The notes beneath the pieces are model-generated. The model had not been told where the DNA came from, searched no databases, and was given only the letters and a program-made list of their open reading frames with translations. Below, piece after piece: positions 43,401-58,400 of a stretch of DNA of 64,000 bases. Each line of letters begins with the position of its first letter. Within the stretch, counting starts at the first letter, position 1. Origin of the DNA: Leguminivora glycinivorella (lineage: Eukaryota > Arthropoda > Insecta > Lepidoptera > Tortricidae); NCBI RefSeq assembly GCF_023078275.1, contig NC_062978.1, positions 9,748,585 to 9,812,584 on the forward strand, read 5' to 3'. The position numbers and the translations under genes are program-made.

Positions 43401-46400
43401 ATTTCAATTCGCGTGACATTTGGATTAATTTACATATTAATGATTAAAGCTTTACAAGGAGCATTGCAGGAAACTGTATTATGTACATTGCATTCAACCT
43501 TGAATAAATAAATTAACACATCGATATTCTATGATAAAAGCCATTATTCGTATTAAGGTATGAGTAGCAATGCACGGACGAGAAGTTTCCAAAGTTGCAG
43601 AACTTTCCTCATGAGAATTTTCGGTAACTTCTGAGAATGTTCTCGAGAACGAGAATTTATTACAATACTTAGTTAACTTCGTAGTTTATACCATGATTTC
43701 GTCGGACTCAGCAAGTCAAGACGTAGTCCCGTGGTAGTGCGCCGTATGCCGATGTTCTCAGGTTCGATCCTGACAGCGATCTTTTTTTTAATTTATATTT
43801 TGACATGACCAAATCAAGATCAATCAATCAATCAAGAAATAATAGTTCGGTACCTAATTCAAAAGTCAGGACTAAAACTGTGAAGTCTGAAAGTCGAAAT
43901 GTTCCCTGACGTATAGTGAGAATTTAAGCAACTTATTGGTAACTTATCACTAATCAACAAAATAGCTAACTGTAATAAAAAATATTATATGTATAATAAC
44001 ATATAGTTTTATATTATGCCCATTTAAACTTTATTTCAAGTATACTCTCTCGTTTAAACAATAAATTTCATGTTGCAGGAATGTTCTGCGAACATTCTCA
44101 AGAATGTTTCCGCTTTTTGGGAATGTTCTGCAATTTCTACATTACTACGTATGGAGAATTAATTAAGTATATAAAAACCTAGTTGGGACGCTACATAAAT
44201 TCTATGTGCTCAAGTAACTAAATATACCTACATATCATGGGTTATTAGCCAAAAGTAAATTTAAAATACAATTTGCAGTCTATACTATAAGGTATACAGT
44301 GAACAAGTAAATTAAAATAATAAATACCCCTTTGTCCGTAGGTGATATCATTTTGCGACATAATGAATATTATGACTGACTACCCACGAACCAGCTTGGC
44401 CGGTGTTTCGTTCAATATTGCTTGCAATCTTTCATGAAGCCAATTTTCTTTTATGAATTTTTCATAGATCCTTTGGTCAGCATTATTCTTTCATAAAGCG
44501 GGTAAGGGGTCTCTTCATAAAACCCTTAATTTGAAGCAAAAGAGCTGATACACCTGCTTAATATTTAAAGGCAGTCTTTAAAAGAGGGTTTAGACGTTAA
44601 CTTTACTTGATACATATTTAAATAAATGATTTATTAAAATTATATTGCACTGTAAATTCATTTTGATTTGATTCTAATTACAACTATTTATCAGCTTATC
44701 GAGCTGTCGTCCTGATTCGACGACGCTATTGAGGGTAGTTTTAACTTTGACCTTAATTCTTTATTTTCTTGTAGCAAATCTTCCAATCTCTTCTTTAATT
44801 TTGTTGTCATTTCTACGTAGGATTCTTTCCACTTTTTACTCAGTTCCATTTGATTCTCCAAGTGTTTATGCAGCTCTGCTAACTCTTCTTCCTTAGTTGA
44901 CACCATTTTTTGGTTTAGCTCAGTCCGAGATGTGAGCATAGTCTGCAGTTTATTGATGATAGCATGCGTTTCTTCCAGTGATTTCAAATTGGTATTTAAC
45001 ATCATACATCCGTATATTTAAATAAAAGAGGGTATGTTAATCTCGGGTTGCCAAAAATATAAAATTTTTGCATTGAATCCCAAATTGTATTGACAAGAGA
45101 ATATTAAGCTGTCAATATGTCAAACATGAATACACAATTTGCTGATATAACGTTGACAAGTCCATTCACATACGCAAATAAGGCTACAGTCGAATTCGAT
45201 AACAAAATATTGTATGTAAAATGCCAGAACAGCTAGGAAGTATAATTTTTGCGAGTTTTTAACCGCCTTCCAAATCTCAAGGGAAGGGGTTCTCAATTCG
45301 TCTGTATTTTTATTTTTTTTAATGTTTGTTCCTCGATATCTCCGTCGTTACTGGACCGATTTTGAAAATTTTTTTTTTTGATTGAATGTATATGCATACA
45401 GATTGGTCCCATTTTTCTCAGAACCCAGTTCTAGTGGTGGAATCCTGGAGAAATCGAGGGAACTCCTCAAATTTGAAAGGCATACATATGGTGATTTTTG
45501 TGTTTTTAAAGGAACAGCATGCATTTACGTACGGAACAGTGACATTTGGTGCAGTGGAACTCCTGATTATGGTCAGAATGGAACTCCTCAAATCTGAACG
45601 GCACACTTATAGTGACTTTGGTATTTTTATAAGAACAGCATGCACTTACGTCCAGAACAGTGACATTTGGTGCAGTGGAACTGCTGATGAAGAGTGAGCC
45701 GCCCCGGGTTAGAGTTCCGTTCTGATAATCATTCTCATCTGTAAGTACTTCAGAATTGTCCAAATTTCAAAATTGGTTCAGAAATGACGGAGATATCGAA
45801 TAACAAACATTAAAAAATATACAGACGAATTGATAACGTAATCCAACATTTGAAAGTATTTATCACCAGAACCCCAAAGGAAGGCGGTTTTTTTTTCTTA
45901 AAAATTATGTTTATCATTTCCCTCTTTTCTTCAAAAGTTATAAATAAAATTTCAGTCATTTACTTATTAAAATATTCACGGAAACAAAAAAGTCAAGCAT
46001 GAGATCTTTAAAGGAACGTTTGTAATAAATAAATTTAAGCCCTCCGAGTACCTTCAACTCGTTATTTACGTTTCTTTGTGAAGTATGTAATAAGCTAAAA
46101 TATTTTCACAGAATGCGCAAATTGAGAGTTTAATAAATTACTTCACAGCAAAACGTTTTACAAGATGACGGGGGTTATTCAATGTCGGCAAAATCAAATA
46201 AAATGCTCTGGAATTGAAAATGTGGTCTCTTAATAACATGACTTTATGAAAATCTCAGATGTCTTTTTGAGATTTTCAACTTTGTTATTGTGGCATTAAA
46301 ATCGGAAAAACTCATCATCATCATCGTCCTCCTTGCGCTATCCCGGCATTTGCCACGGCTCATGGGATCCTGGGGTCCGCTTTGACAACGAATCCCAAGA

Positions 46401-49400
46401 TTTGACGTAGGCACAAGTTTTTACGAAAGCGACTGCCATCTCTGACTTTCCAACCCGTAGGGTAATTAGACCATATTGGAATTAGTCCGGTTTCCCCACG
46501 ATGTTTTCCTTCAATGAAAAGCGACTGGCAAATATCAAATGACATTTCGCACATAAATTCCGAAAAACTCATTGGTGCGAGCCGGGGTTCGAAGTGTTCG
46601 AACCCGCGCGACCTCCGAAACGAAAGTCGCACGTACTTACCGCTAGACTACCAACGCTTCTAAAATCTGAAAAAACTACCTAAAAACCTAAAAGTTACCT
46701 AATGTATGTAATTGAATAGTTAACAATTCTTTTCTATTTTCTCGATTAATATATTGTGTCATTTTCAATCAAAAAGGTACTTAATGTCAGTTATAAATTT
46801 AAACAGATACATACACGACAGAAAAAACGACAGGGCCCACTGGTGGCCGAGCCGGGGGGTTAATGTCAGTTGCCAATAAGGCGCCATTTCCATAATACCT
46901 TTAATATGAACCGACAACCTCTTGATTAAAAACTTTACAAATGTTCTTCATTTTCATTAATAAACACTTTAACAACGCGAAGGCTTACTGAAACCATTAT
47001 TTATAACAAGAACATTACTCAGATGCCATTGCAGGAAGACTAAGCGTACCCATTTCTTACAGTTGCTACTCGATCCCTGCGAACAACATGTCGGGCGGGT
47101 CTCACGTGTCTCGGACGACGTTTGAGTCGAGTCGCGAGTCAGAGCCGAGCCGGGGCTCGGCGCCGCCGCTGCCGAGTCCGGCGTCGGCGGGCGCGGCGCT
47201 GGTGTCGCCCGAAACCCTGAGCCGACACAGCAGCCCGCCGCCTTTGCCTCCACACTCGAAACCGGCGCCATCTTGTTCATCACATCGAGTCCATATGGAG
47301 TCGCCCTTGAAGTGAGTAGTCTATGACAATGTTTTTTCCCCTCACTAGCTCGGAAACACGTGTTTTGTCCTTTAATGCTAGCTGGTAAAAACGCATTTTA
47401 TCCATTAGTGGGTAAAGTAATTTGACCTTGAATAAAGTCAAATTAAGTGCTTTAAAATTGATAAAAGTAAGTGAATCTAGTAATAAAGATGATTTACCAC
47501 CTGTGGAAATAGTGGAAGCAGTGATAAACGCATTTTTTGCGTTGTAGTTTCCTCGCTATAGTGAGGGGAAAAGTTTTGTGTTACACTCGGGGGCAAATGT
47601 ATTTTACTTCTCGTGTGTTAAAAAACTCGCAAGTTCAGGATTCTATTCTCGAAACTTTAACTATAGAATCCTTTCACTTGCTCGTTTTTCAATTCCACAC
47701 TCGGCGTTAAAATACAACTTTGCCCCCTTGTATACATACATACATACATACTATCACGCCTGTATCCCATGAAGGGGTAAGCAGAGCACATGAAACTACT
47801 CAAGTTTCAGTGCCACTTGTATAACAAATAACTATTATCAAGGGTCCTCATTTCTAGTCCGAGCCGGGTAGTGTTGAGCCCGGCGTGATGTCGCCGGAGA
47901 CGCCTCAATTTATGTTGAATTTTTTTTCGAATTAAAAAAAAAAAGCGATATACCAGGTAGCTTCTGTTCATAGAGGAATAAGTAATGAAAGAGTTGTAAC
48001 AACATACATCAAATGCGGGTTATTTGTAAAGGCATACACTGAGAGAAATTTGCATTGTGAATTTAACAAGTTCGACTTGTTGCGGTTTATCCGTTTGAAT
48101 CAGCCAAACGTATGTTTAAAACAATATGTGTCAGGTTGATTTTATAAAATCGACTTGTTGATTCAAATATATTGCCGATTCAAATGACAAGTAGCTTGTT
48201 GTTTGAACCAAAGAGCACGTAGGCGCTATTTTAACCAAAAAACTTGTTGAACGAACATGAAAACTGGTTGTATTTTCTCTCAGTGTAGTTAAGTGACATC
48301 TAGCGATAATCACGCGTCAATCACGCGTCAACTAGCGTAAATTATCAGTACTGCTACTTGTCAATAGATGTCGCGACGAACGAAAAGTCTAATGCTCATC
48401 AGTTTTTGGTTATTTTTACAATAGTATTAATCAGTATTCTGTTTTCAATTCCTTCTGCTTGTAATACAAGTTGTAAATTGTTCTAATATTATTTTTTGGC
48501 AGACGAGACACAGCTGCCACCTAGTATCGAGTAGTGGTACTGATATTCACGCTATTTGACGCGTGATTGACGCGTGATTGTCGCTAGATGTCACTTAACT
48601 ATGCCTATACAAATAACCCGCATTTACTGATGTATGGAATTACAACTCTTCCCTTACTTATTCCTCTATGCTTCTGTTAAAGACCCTAATCTAATCAAGT
48701 GTCGAATTTAACGAAATAAAAAAAACGCGGTGTATCCTAACTTGATGCACCTTACCTATAAAATACTAAACAAATGCTGCATGTATGTAGGTACCCGTAC
48801 CCGCCACAGTGAAATGAAATGAAAGGGCTAACTAGATTGTAATGAACTCCGAACAGGGCCTCAGGGAGGCGTAAAAACTGAATTATAGGGGCTAAACGCG
48901 GAGAAAATGGTTAAAATTTACGAATGCTGTAAATAGGACCCTCTCTCAACGGAATTTGAAGCATGCATTTAGGGAAATACCCCATGCCGAATTCTTTGAT
49001 ATGCAGACGTGAAGGTGGATTATTAAAATGTATTTCAATTCACATTTCAGGCACTCGGTTTTAATACACAGTATACATAGTATCATTAAGACATGTACCT
49101 ACATATAAATAAGTCTAAAAATGTGCTCGTTTACAGACAGAGTCCAATGTGAAATACTTTACCGACAGTTTTTCATAATTAAATATTAGCATTTTCAAAT
49201 TGTAACGCCATATTTTCTAGAGAATTTGAAAAAAAAAAAAAACATATGTGTATAGTCAGTCAACGCGAAGCGCACTAATCCTTACCTACCTACAATAGTC
49301 TTCGTACCAGAGTTAATCCATCTAGCAAACATTTATTTGTTCGTTTCGCCTGTTTGTGTATTTGTGCGGAGAGCTCGTAGCGCAGTATTTGCGAACTTGC

Positions 49401-52400
49401 AGAAGACTTTAGTGAGACGGTTTTAATTGATTATTCTTAGGAACTTGGCAGAAAGTTAGTGTAAAGGGGTAGGGTAAACCATATAGCTATTGTCCACTTA
49501 AGGATTTTAGCTACACTACATGCTATAAAAAAGAGAATATTATAGGTACCAACTTTTTACTTCTATTTTCTTTTGATCTAATAAACTCTTCTATATATTA
49601 CCGACAGCTTTTAACTAAAACTTACCTACATATCATAAGAAATATTGCAACTAAATTAATATAATCTAAAAAGTACAGTGATTGCCCATAGCCTACGGTA
49701 ATTGTCAACATCACAGCACAGTTATTGCCCAATATCTTATAATCATAAATCAAAGTCTTTGTCTGACGTCAGTCGTCTGAATTGACTTTAAACATGAATA
49801 AACATTAAACATCTTCCTAACAGGATTGTTTTAAATAAATTAGAATGGGTTGCGTTTAGTTTTCTAATGTAATATAATAATTCGTTCACTGATGATAATG
49901 ATGATGATGATGAGTCAGAATCTCGAACCTCGGATGTCTTTTCAAGAATGCCTTCCACCAGCCATTATGTCTAACCGTATATTATTTGTAAATGAATTAA
50001 GTAAGTAAGGAGAGAAACTTTTGCATACAAATTGCGATGAATTTAAGCATTTTAAACACAACAATAGGTGATGTTGACAACAAACACTTTGATCAATAAT
50101 CTACCACGACAGCTTGTAAACATTACTACTACTATGTACTAAAAATATTCAAATTTTGGTTCAGTCATTGCCCACAGCTAAAATAGCTGTTAGGATTCAA
50201 AATGTAACACATATTTACATTAAAAACGACGTAAATTCTTTTAATATGATCACATCCATGCAATAGAAGCGGAATGTCAAATAATCAACACACTAAAATA
50301 ACCTTTAAGAAAGTAAGTTGTTAAGAAAAATGTTAATATGTTTACCTGTTTAATTAACACTTTCACCCATCTAGACAAAATCCACCATTACTATTAATTT
50401 AAATCTACTAAACATTAAATTACAGCAGCAACTAGCGATTTCTAATCCAACTAGAGTAATCCAAAGCTAAATTTAATAAGGTTTTACTTATAGTGGGCAA
50501 TCACTGTCAGTGGGCAATCACACCCTGGTTTACCCTACCTGCAACAAGAGGTCATATATTTTCAGGACCCTTTTTAAAAAAAATTGGCTGTCTGACCTTA
50601 ACATTTTCTTTGGGAGTTTTTCTGGACTACATATTTTTCGGGATATCTGGGTTGACACTCCTAAAATCTCCTCTGACCTATTTACTCGTATTCACCCCGC
50701 AAATTATTGCAGATGACTAAATAAACACCCTATCCTGAAGCCGATTATGTAAAGGGCATATTACATTACCTACTCATATGTACTATCAGCTGCAAAAGTG
50801 CATGGCGAATTTATCAATGAATTTATTCATAATGTCTCTATGCACTTCTGCAGCTGATAGTACATGCTTTGGATGGTATTCCTAACCAGGACCTGTACCT
50901 ACGTAACATATTTTATGTTATAAATGTCATCTGTTTTGTGTGCATAATAAATTCAATCTTAAAACATGTCCACAGGTGTTCGAGTCCTCCGTCGCTGTCT
51001 CTCGGCGGTTCGCTGTCCCTACAGCCGGTGCTGTACCCTGGAGGCTCCGGGCATGCGCCTCTGCCCCCCGCGCGCCACTCCCGCCCCTCGCCCACCATAC
51101 CGCATGTGCATCTCATCAGCGCGTGAGTACACCTCCATGTTGCGTTACAATGATGGCCATAGTTGAGTCCTTCGTCGCTGTCTGCGGCTCTATGTCCCTG
51201 CAGCCGGTGCTGTACCCTGGAGGCTCAGGGTACGCGCCGCTGCCCCCCGCGCGTCACTCCCGCCCTTCACCCACCATAGCACCTGTGCAATCTCATCAGC
51301 GCGTACCTACGTATACCTTTTCAAAATATCATCGAATTTTTGGAGATTAAGGGCCAGTTGCATCAACCACAGTTAACAGACACGTCAACGTCAAGCAGCA
51401 GAAGTCCATGGAAATTCCCATACAAAGAATTTAGCGAACACTGGTGTAACCGACACTATATGCGACTTTTGGCTTCTTCCTTGCCAGTATTTGGCGTAGA
51501 CTTTTACTAAAGCAACTGTCACCTGACCTTTGCAATTTTACAATTATGCCTCTCACACCACCACAACACGTGTAACTAATAATTTTACCATTTAGGAATA
51601 GTGCAAAATCTGTAAAAAATGTACTTCACAGCCTAATAATAAATCCATCACTTCATTTCAGCACTTCTTCTTGCTGACATATTGCATTCGCATGCCCCTT
51701 TACGCTGCTAATTGCGAGAAGGCTTTCTGCTAGCGGCGCGGCGTCTAGAGCACTCGCAGATAACTAACGTAATTAATTGGTGCAGGCTGCATTGAGATAT
51801 TTTAGTAGGTATTCTCTTTTGTGACTCTTTCATGAGTTTTGTCGCGATACTACCACAGAATATATAATAGTACAAGTACAGAAGGCCCACTGCTTTGATG
51901 TTCACGAAATGCCGCCTTTTTAAATGCCTACTAAATGCTTACAAAGAAACCTGCCGCACGTGCGCAGCGTCGGACGATAGGGTTGCCTATGGATTAATTC
52001 GAATTAATACTCAGATAAAATGTTATACTATTTTATTCAAATCTTGAGTACTCTCTGGGTGTACATACAGTATTTATATATTTTTCTTTAAATCCCAACA
52101 TCAAAACCGTATTGAACTTTTCCGTGAGACTTAACAAATAGTAGATTTGTGTACGAGTGTCATATTTTATTCATGATGTTTATTAAACTAAGCATTATTA
52201 GCCATTCCACGCGCGGATATCGCATATGAACCTTAAAAAAAACTCGCGACGTAAAGTTAACAATAGAATTTGCGAACGTGCGTTCCGTGAGAACGCGCGC
52301 CACTCCTGATTAGGCCGCGAACTCGCGGCCGCCAGCATGTACTTGTAGCGCGGTGATAGAATCGCGGAGTGAGCCGCCCCTGATACTACATGACTACTTC

Positions 52401-55400
52401 ACACAGGATCAAAGGCCACCGTAGCGTCTTTATTTCAGGGATTTTCCCTGATAACTACGCTGTCGAAGAGAGAGACCTTTCCTTCTAGTTAGCTCTGTTA
52501 GTTTAGCCATCACGACTAAACTCATTATTACGTTAATCCTTTTGGCACTCCCTTTATATCATGGATAGAAGTAATATAAACTTAAGACGAAATAGCCACT
52601 TTCTTATCAGCCGGGGTCGTATTCACGTCCAGCTCACTGAGCTTCTAACAAATGCGACACCCGATAAGAACTAGCCCAGACTCAATCATTGGCTGGATAG
52701 AAATTGCCGTAGTGAAAAATGTGAGCACGGCGCCGTAATAAATTACAGGAGTACGTAAAAGCTTCCAACCTAAAGTGTTCTCCCCTTCTCACTGGCACTT
52801 CAGAGCGGAGAAAAATTTAATCTAATCGACCATGGGCGCTTTATTGCAATACGAGTAGCCAGCGGTTTCCCGACTCATTGAACGTAATTTTTCACTTGAA
52901 AGTAGTTTTCTACGGATGTGCTGTAGCTATATTATTTTTCCCCTCACTAGCTCGGAAACACGAGTTTTGTCCTTTAATACCAGCGGGTAAAAACGCATTT
53001 TATCCACTAGTGGGTGAAGTAATTTGACCTTGAATAAAGTCAAATTAACTGCTTTAAAATTAATAAAAGTAGGTGAATCTAGTAATAAAGATGATTTACC
53101 ACCTGTGGAACTACTGGAAGCAGTGATAAACGCATTTTTTGCGTTGTAGTTTCCTCGCTATAGTGAGGGGAAAAAGTTTGTGTTACACTCGGGTGCAAAT
53201 GTATTTTACTTCTCGTGTGTTAAAAACCTCGCAAGTTCAGGATTCTATTTTCGAACCACTCGCTTCGCTCGTGGTTCAACAATAGAATCCTTTCACTTGC
53301 TCGTTTTTCAATTCCACACTCGGCGTTAAAATACAACTTTGCCCCCTTGTATAACAAATAACTATTGAAATTATTTTGGCACTTTGAATGGCGAGCTTGA
53401 CAAATGTGCAGCATATACCTAACTAAAGATTAATGGATTCCAAAAATAATTGTCCTTAGGACATAGGAAAAGTTCTCCGTGCCTAGTCTTTCTTTTTAAC
53501 TGTCTTTTTAACCTACCTACTACTACTTACGTAAATCCATACTAATTATAAATGGGAAAGTGCGTGTGCCTGTTTGTTTGTCCGTCTTTCACGGCAAAAC
53601 CGAGCGACGAATTGACGTGATTCTTTAAGTGGAGATAGTTGAAGAGATGGAGAGTGACATATAGGCTACTTTTTGTCTCTTTCTAACGCGAGCGAAGCCG
53701 CGGGCAAAAGCTAGTTATACATAATTCTATTAAATATTAGACTCAAAACAAATAATTTTTAACTATAGTCGCAAACGAGTAAACATAGCACATTGTGTAT
53801 TACATAACCTGCACGTAACCAAGAAACCATTCAATCTGTAGGTACTAGTAAATAATCTTACCTAATTCCTTAAGATACGAGTAAGAATTTAATTTGAGTC
53901 TTGAATGCACGAATACCACGTCGCCCTGTTTGTCGCACAATGCTCGTAAAGTCGCATCCCTAGTGGCACAATTTGCACTTGTCGGGGAAATTGCATTTCC
54001 CCTCTGTATATGCACTCTAATGAAAAGCTCTCTGCGGTGTCACTGTAGACTCGCGCACTTGAAATTAGCTCGGAATACGTGTGGAGCGGACAGCGGTTGG
54101 TGTGTGAAGGGTTACTTATTCAGCTGGCCGAGTACTTTAAGTCGCCACTGGTTCTAAATGAACGTATCATTTTATGGATCTTGCTTCCTACTACATTTCT
54201 ATAACCTCGTTAGTTTAGATCAAATTATAAATGCAGCAATTAAATTGCGCTACAATCAGCACTAGGCAAGCAACAGAAACGGTATATTAGGCAGGTTGAT
54301 TGTCACAACTCACACAACACAAGTGTAAAAATGTAAAACTCGATTACTTTGACAAAAAAGAAAAAATCTATATATTGCGATGGTTTTACTGGTTAAAGTC
54401 AATTGATGTGTGACAAGTAATTCGTTTTGTTTCTTTTTTCACCTTTCACGCCAAAGAAAATTATTAATATCCGAAAGCGTAATAGTCCAAATGTTCTTCC
54501 GCCTATCGTTTGTACGTCAACATCAAATAGGCTGTGCTACGAGTACTGTTTACTATGTAATATGTAGGTACCGCCATCTCGAGAGCCTTATTTCCTTTTA
54601 CTTTGTGCAAACAAAACAACCAACCAACAACTCGAGAATAAAGCTGAACATTAACAATGAATCCCACGGGTTTTCGTTCCATTGAAAAGAATACTTCACC
54701 TACAAAATTTTCAGTTTTGTTCGAGAACTGGGTAATTAGGAAAGTTGGAAAAAGTTTAATAATTGGGTTGTGCGAATATAATGCGTTTCAATAAGTGCGT
54801 AAATATGTGCCTTTCTAGGGAAGAATGCCTTTTATGCTTCATCTGAACTAATTTCTGTTACAATTTCAGATGTAAACGTTATTACTACATTGGAAGCAGA
54901 CTAAGTTGACCCCTTATGTATAAAAGTTTCTCAGTTCTGAGATTCACTGCTCCGTTTTCTCGGAACTCCGTGATATCATCATTCATTAAGGGGAAAATCG
55001 TGACATCATATCGAAAAAACATTGAATAGGTACTTCATTGGCCTACTTTACACAGAATGTTGGGGCGGTCATTTGAATTTAGATGAAAATTTTCATCAAA
55101 AATATGAATTTCAGAAGAAAACGTCATTTTTTTCACTTATACTTTTAGGACCCTTTTATAAAACAATTTATATGGTTTCTTTTTGATTTTTAGCTATATA
55201 TAATCTTCACAATAGTTTTACATACCTATATTTAACTACCGATTATTGACGCATGTCCTTATCTATTTAACCCTTTCGCTGAAGAAGGACATACATAGTT
55301 TAAGGAGACAAAGCAAAGTCAAGTCGTGAAATCAGATTTCGGCCAAAGTCAGCGAAGATTCTTGCGAGACCGCGACCGCAGGCGGTCCTTTGTCGCCGAC

Positions 55401-58400
55401 TGCTGAACTTTACTAATTATGTGTTGGCCGGGTTTGTGCCTGACATTCACTTCTAACACAAATCACTTGTTAGCAACATGATAAATAATTCATGTGGACG
55501 CCAATCAATATCTCACTAGACGTGCAGGATAAAGCGAAACTTTGTTCATGCTGAATAGTAATGGCGGGTCCTGAAGCGAAACATGCTGAATAGTAATGGC
55601 AGGTCGGCAAGCATATGATGGGTGCGACAGTATCTTGCTAATAAAATGCTTGCCCTGCTAGGATGGAAATTGGCAAAATCTTTGCTTGCATTTTAACGCT
55701 CAACTTTTCATCAGCGGATCCTATGATTGATATAATTATTTTCCCCTCACTAGCTCGGAAAAACATGTTTTATCTTTAATACCAGCGGAGCCACACTAGG
55801 CGTTAAAATTCAACTTTGCACCCTTTTATAACAAATAACTATTTATAATTCATTATACGCGATTTAATCCGTTTCCATAGTTTTATTTCATGAGTAACTA
55901 TTGTGGTAACCGAAGACAATATTAAATAACTATTGTGTGTATCCAAATTAGAAAATCAATTCTACACAACAATTCACAAGTAAACAGTTAAATAAGTTTG
56001 TCCTAAACACTTGTTATCTAAAATTATACTTTGATTCCTGCTACAGTAAAATATTGCAATTGTTTGATTCACTTTTAAGCTTCTGAAGCCCCTCTTCGAC
56101 ATCTGTTTTGCCAGCTATCGTAATCCAAAGTTTGAATGGCAATTGCTGCAATATCATTGTTCCGAAACAGGTTGGATTCCGTAAGTAGGTATCGTTTGCA
56201 GCGCAGTGGGGAGCCAACAGAACGCCGTTGCCATGGCGACGGCTCGAGAGGGATCCGACCCCGGGGAGGAAAACCAAAACAGTAAGATACCTTTACAGTA
56301 AGTTTGAATTATTCTTCAGCAGAGACTTTTGAGGGCTCTTCTCAATTTGGACAATCATTATTTAGTGTTCTCCGGTCTACGTTGCTTCCGAAATATTCTT
56401 GTTATAAACGAGTGATGTCAGCATTGTATGACACGATATCCCACTTGAATTTAAGTTTTGACATCACGGGTCATGCATTATTAAGGTAGTTTAAAGGGAT
56501 TAGGCAGAAAAGGAAACGAAATTTAAAAGACAAGAAGACACATTTTGCACTTAATGCGCATTTCATACGTTTTTCTGAGAATTTCCCAAAAATCTACATT
56601 ATTGTGCCTATTTCGCGTGAAAACGATGTACTTAGTGCTAGATACTCAGTTTTCTAGCCCCAGGTGCCGTAGCCGAATGGCATTTCTCCGACGTGAAACG
56701 AAAACGAAACGCCGCGAAAGGTAGTCTGGCTCTGTCGCGCCAATACGCACGAGTGATAGAGATAGATATCTACGAGCGTTTCGTTTCGTGAGCGTTTTGT
56801 GAGCGTTTGTGCCATTCGGCTACGCACGCAGATCCTCTACAAAAACGCAATGTTTTTATTTTAGGTAGCTAAAAGCCTCCTTTAGCGTGTTTTTTGTCAG
56901 GTATGTTATGTACCTAAGGTGACGAACCCAATCATGGACAGTTTAAGAAAAAAATTCGCCTGTTTTTGATATTTCACTGATAAATGTAAAAATTCTACCG
57001 CCAAGCGTGTTAAATCTTGAATGTCCTATCCTTCTTCTACATTTCAAGCGTATTGCAGAATAGATACTCCTATTGGTTTCTTCATAGTTAACAAATTAAA
57101 ACTAGGTGTTTTTTCTCCAATTATGGACGGCAGTTCTCCAGTAATGGATCCCCCATTATGGACAGTGAAATAAGTTTAAAATTTTACTTTTAAAGCCAAC
57201 TGATACGCAATGAGTCAATTTTATGCACCATAAATACAATTAGTTTAGGTTATTTTAACATAGGATTGTTTCTTGTAAGTTTGGGTTTTGTAAATTGTTC
57301 CTTGTCCATCATAGGAGGTAGGCAGTTTTTCGGGTCCAGTAATGGACACTTGCAAAATAACGTCATTTCTTTATATCTTTGGAGCAACAAACTAGTATGT
57401 TTTATACCTTATCTCATGCTTAATGCAGTAAGTAAAACGCATTCAAGATTACGCCGTGCGTTATTTTTTTATTATTTTATACATGAACTCATCTCTCTTA
57501 GTAACATTACTAAGAATTCGCCTTGATATTTTTTTCAGTAAACTGGTGAATTTTATCTTGTCTCCAAATCATTCAGAAATAACCGAATTAATTGAAACTT
57601 CAAAATTAAACAGCTCTACAACTCTAGTTTATGGTACATAGCCGTCAGTTTTTAGAAACTTATTTTAGATATTTATTTTTAAGCATTTGTGTTTTTTTGT
57701 CCATAATGGCATCACCGTCCATTATGGGGTATTTTACCTTACCTACTGGGTGTCCCGTAAACCAACGCCAAACTTAAAAAGGCGATAAGAAATTTCATTA
57801 GCTCATATAATATCATATTAAGCGAATTCGAGATATTGGCACTTTTTTCTTTGTGTTTTATAAATTAAATGGCCTTTATTTTAATTAAGGTCAAATTTGC
57901 TTTAATATGATAGCTAATGAGATGTCCTATCACCCCTTTTAATTTTGGCGTTGGTCTGCCTTATTTTACCTGTTTACCTCAGGTAGGTATCAGTTGAGCT
58001 CACTTTTTACTTTATTGTTCTTATCCTCGAGTCGTTTTAAAATATATAACATTAGGTACACTTTTCTCATAGCTTTGATGCAGGTATTCAATATCTACAT
58101 CTTGAATGCAATAATAACAATACTGTTGCAACTTGAACTGGCCTTTGATAATCGATACACTTCCGTAAGCTACGAGGGGAAAGTTGCTTCGCACGTGACA
58201 AAGAACAGTTTTGTTGCTGAAACTATGAGGGTAGTTGGAGGCGACCCCTAAATAATATTTTCACTAGAATAACTGATAAAGGCTTTCTTGATTATTAAAA
58301 ACTGATGAAGAAACTGATGTGAAAGTATCGTGGAGCAACAAAATCTGATTTAGAGTTACCCATTATGTGAAAATATATTATGGTAGGTACTAGCTTTTGC

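Noticed and set aside
46969..47283. 104-aa minus-strand frame opposite the otopetrin exon
   Set aside because: Shadow of the GC-rich coding exon on the plus strand.
56041..56277. 78-aa minus-strand frame starting in a GC-rich patch
   Set aside because: No domain, no splice or poly(A) context; kept only as unexplained.
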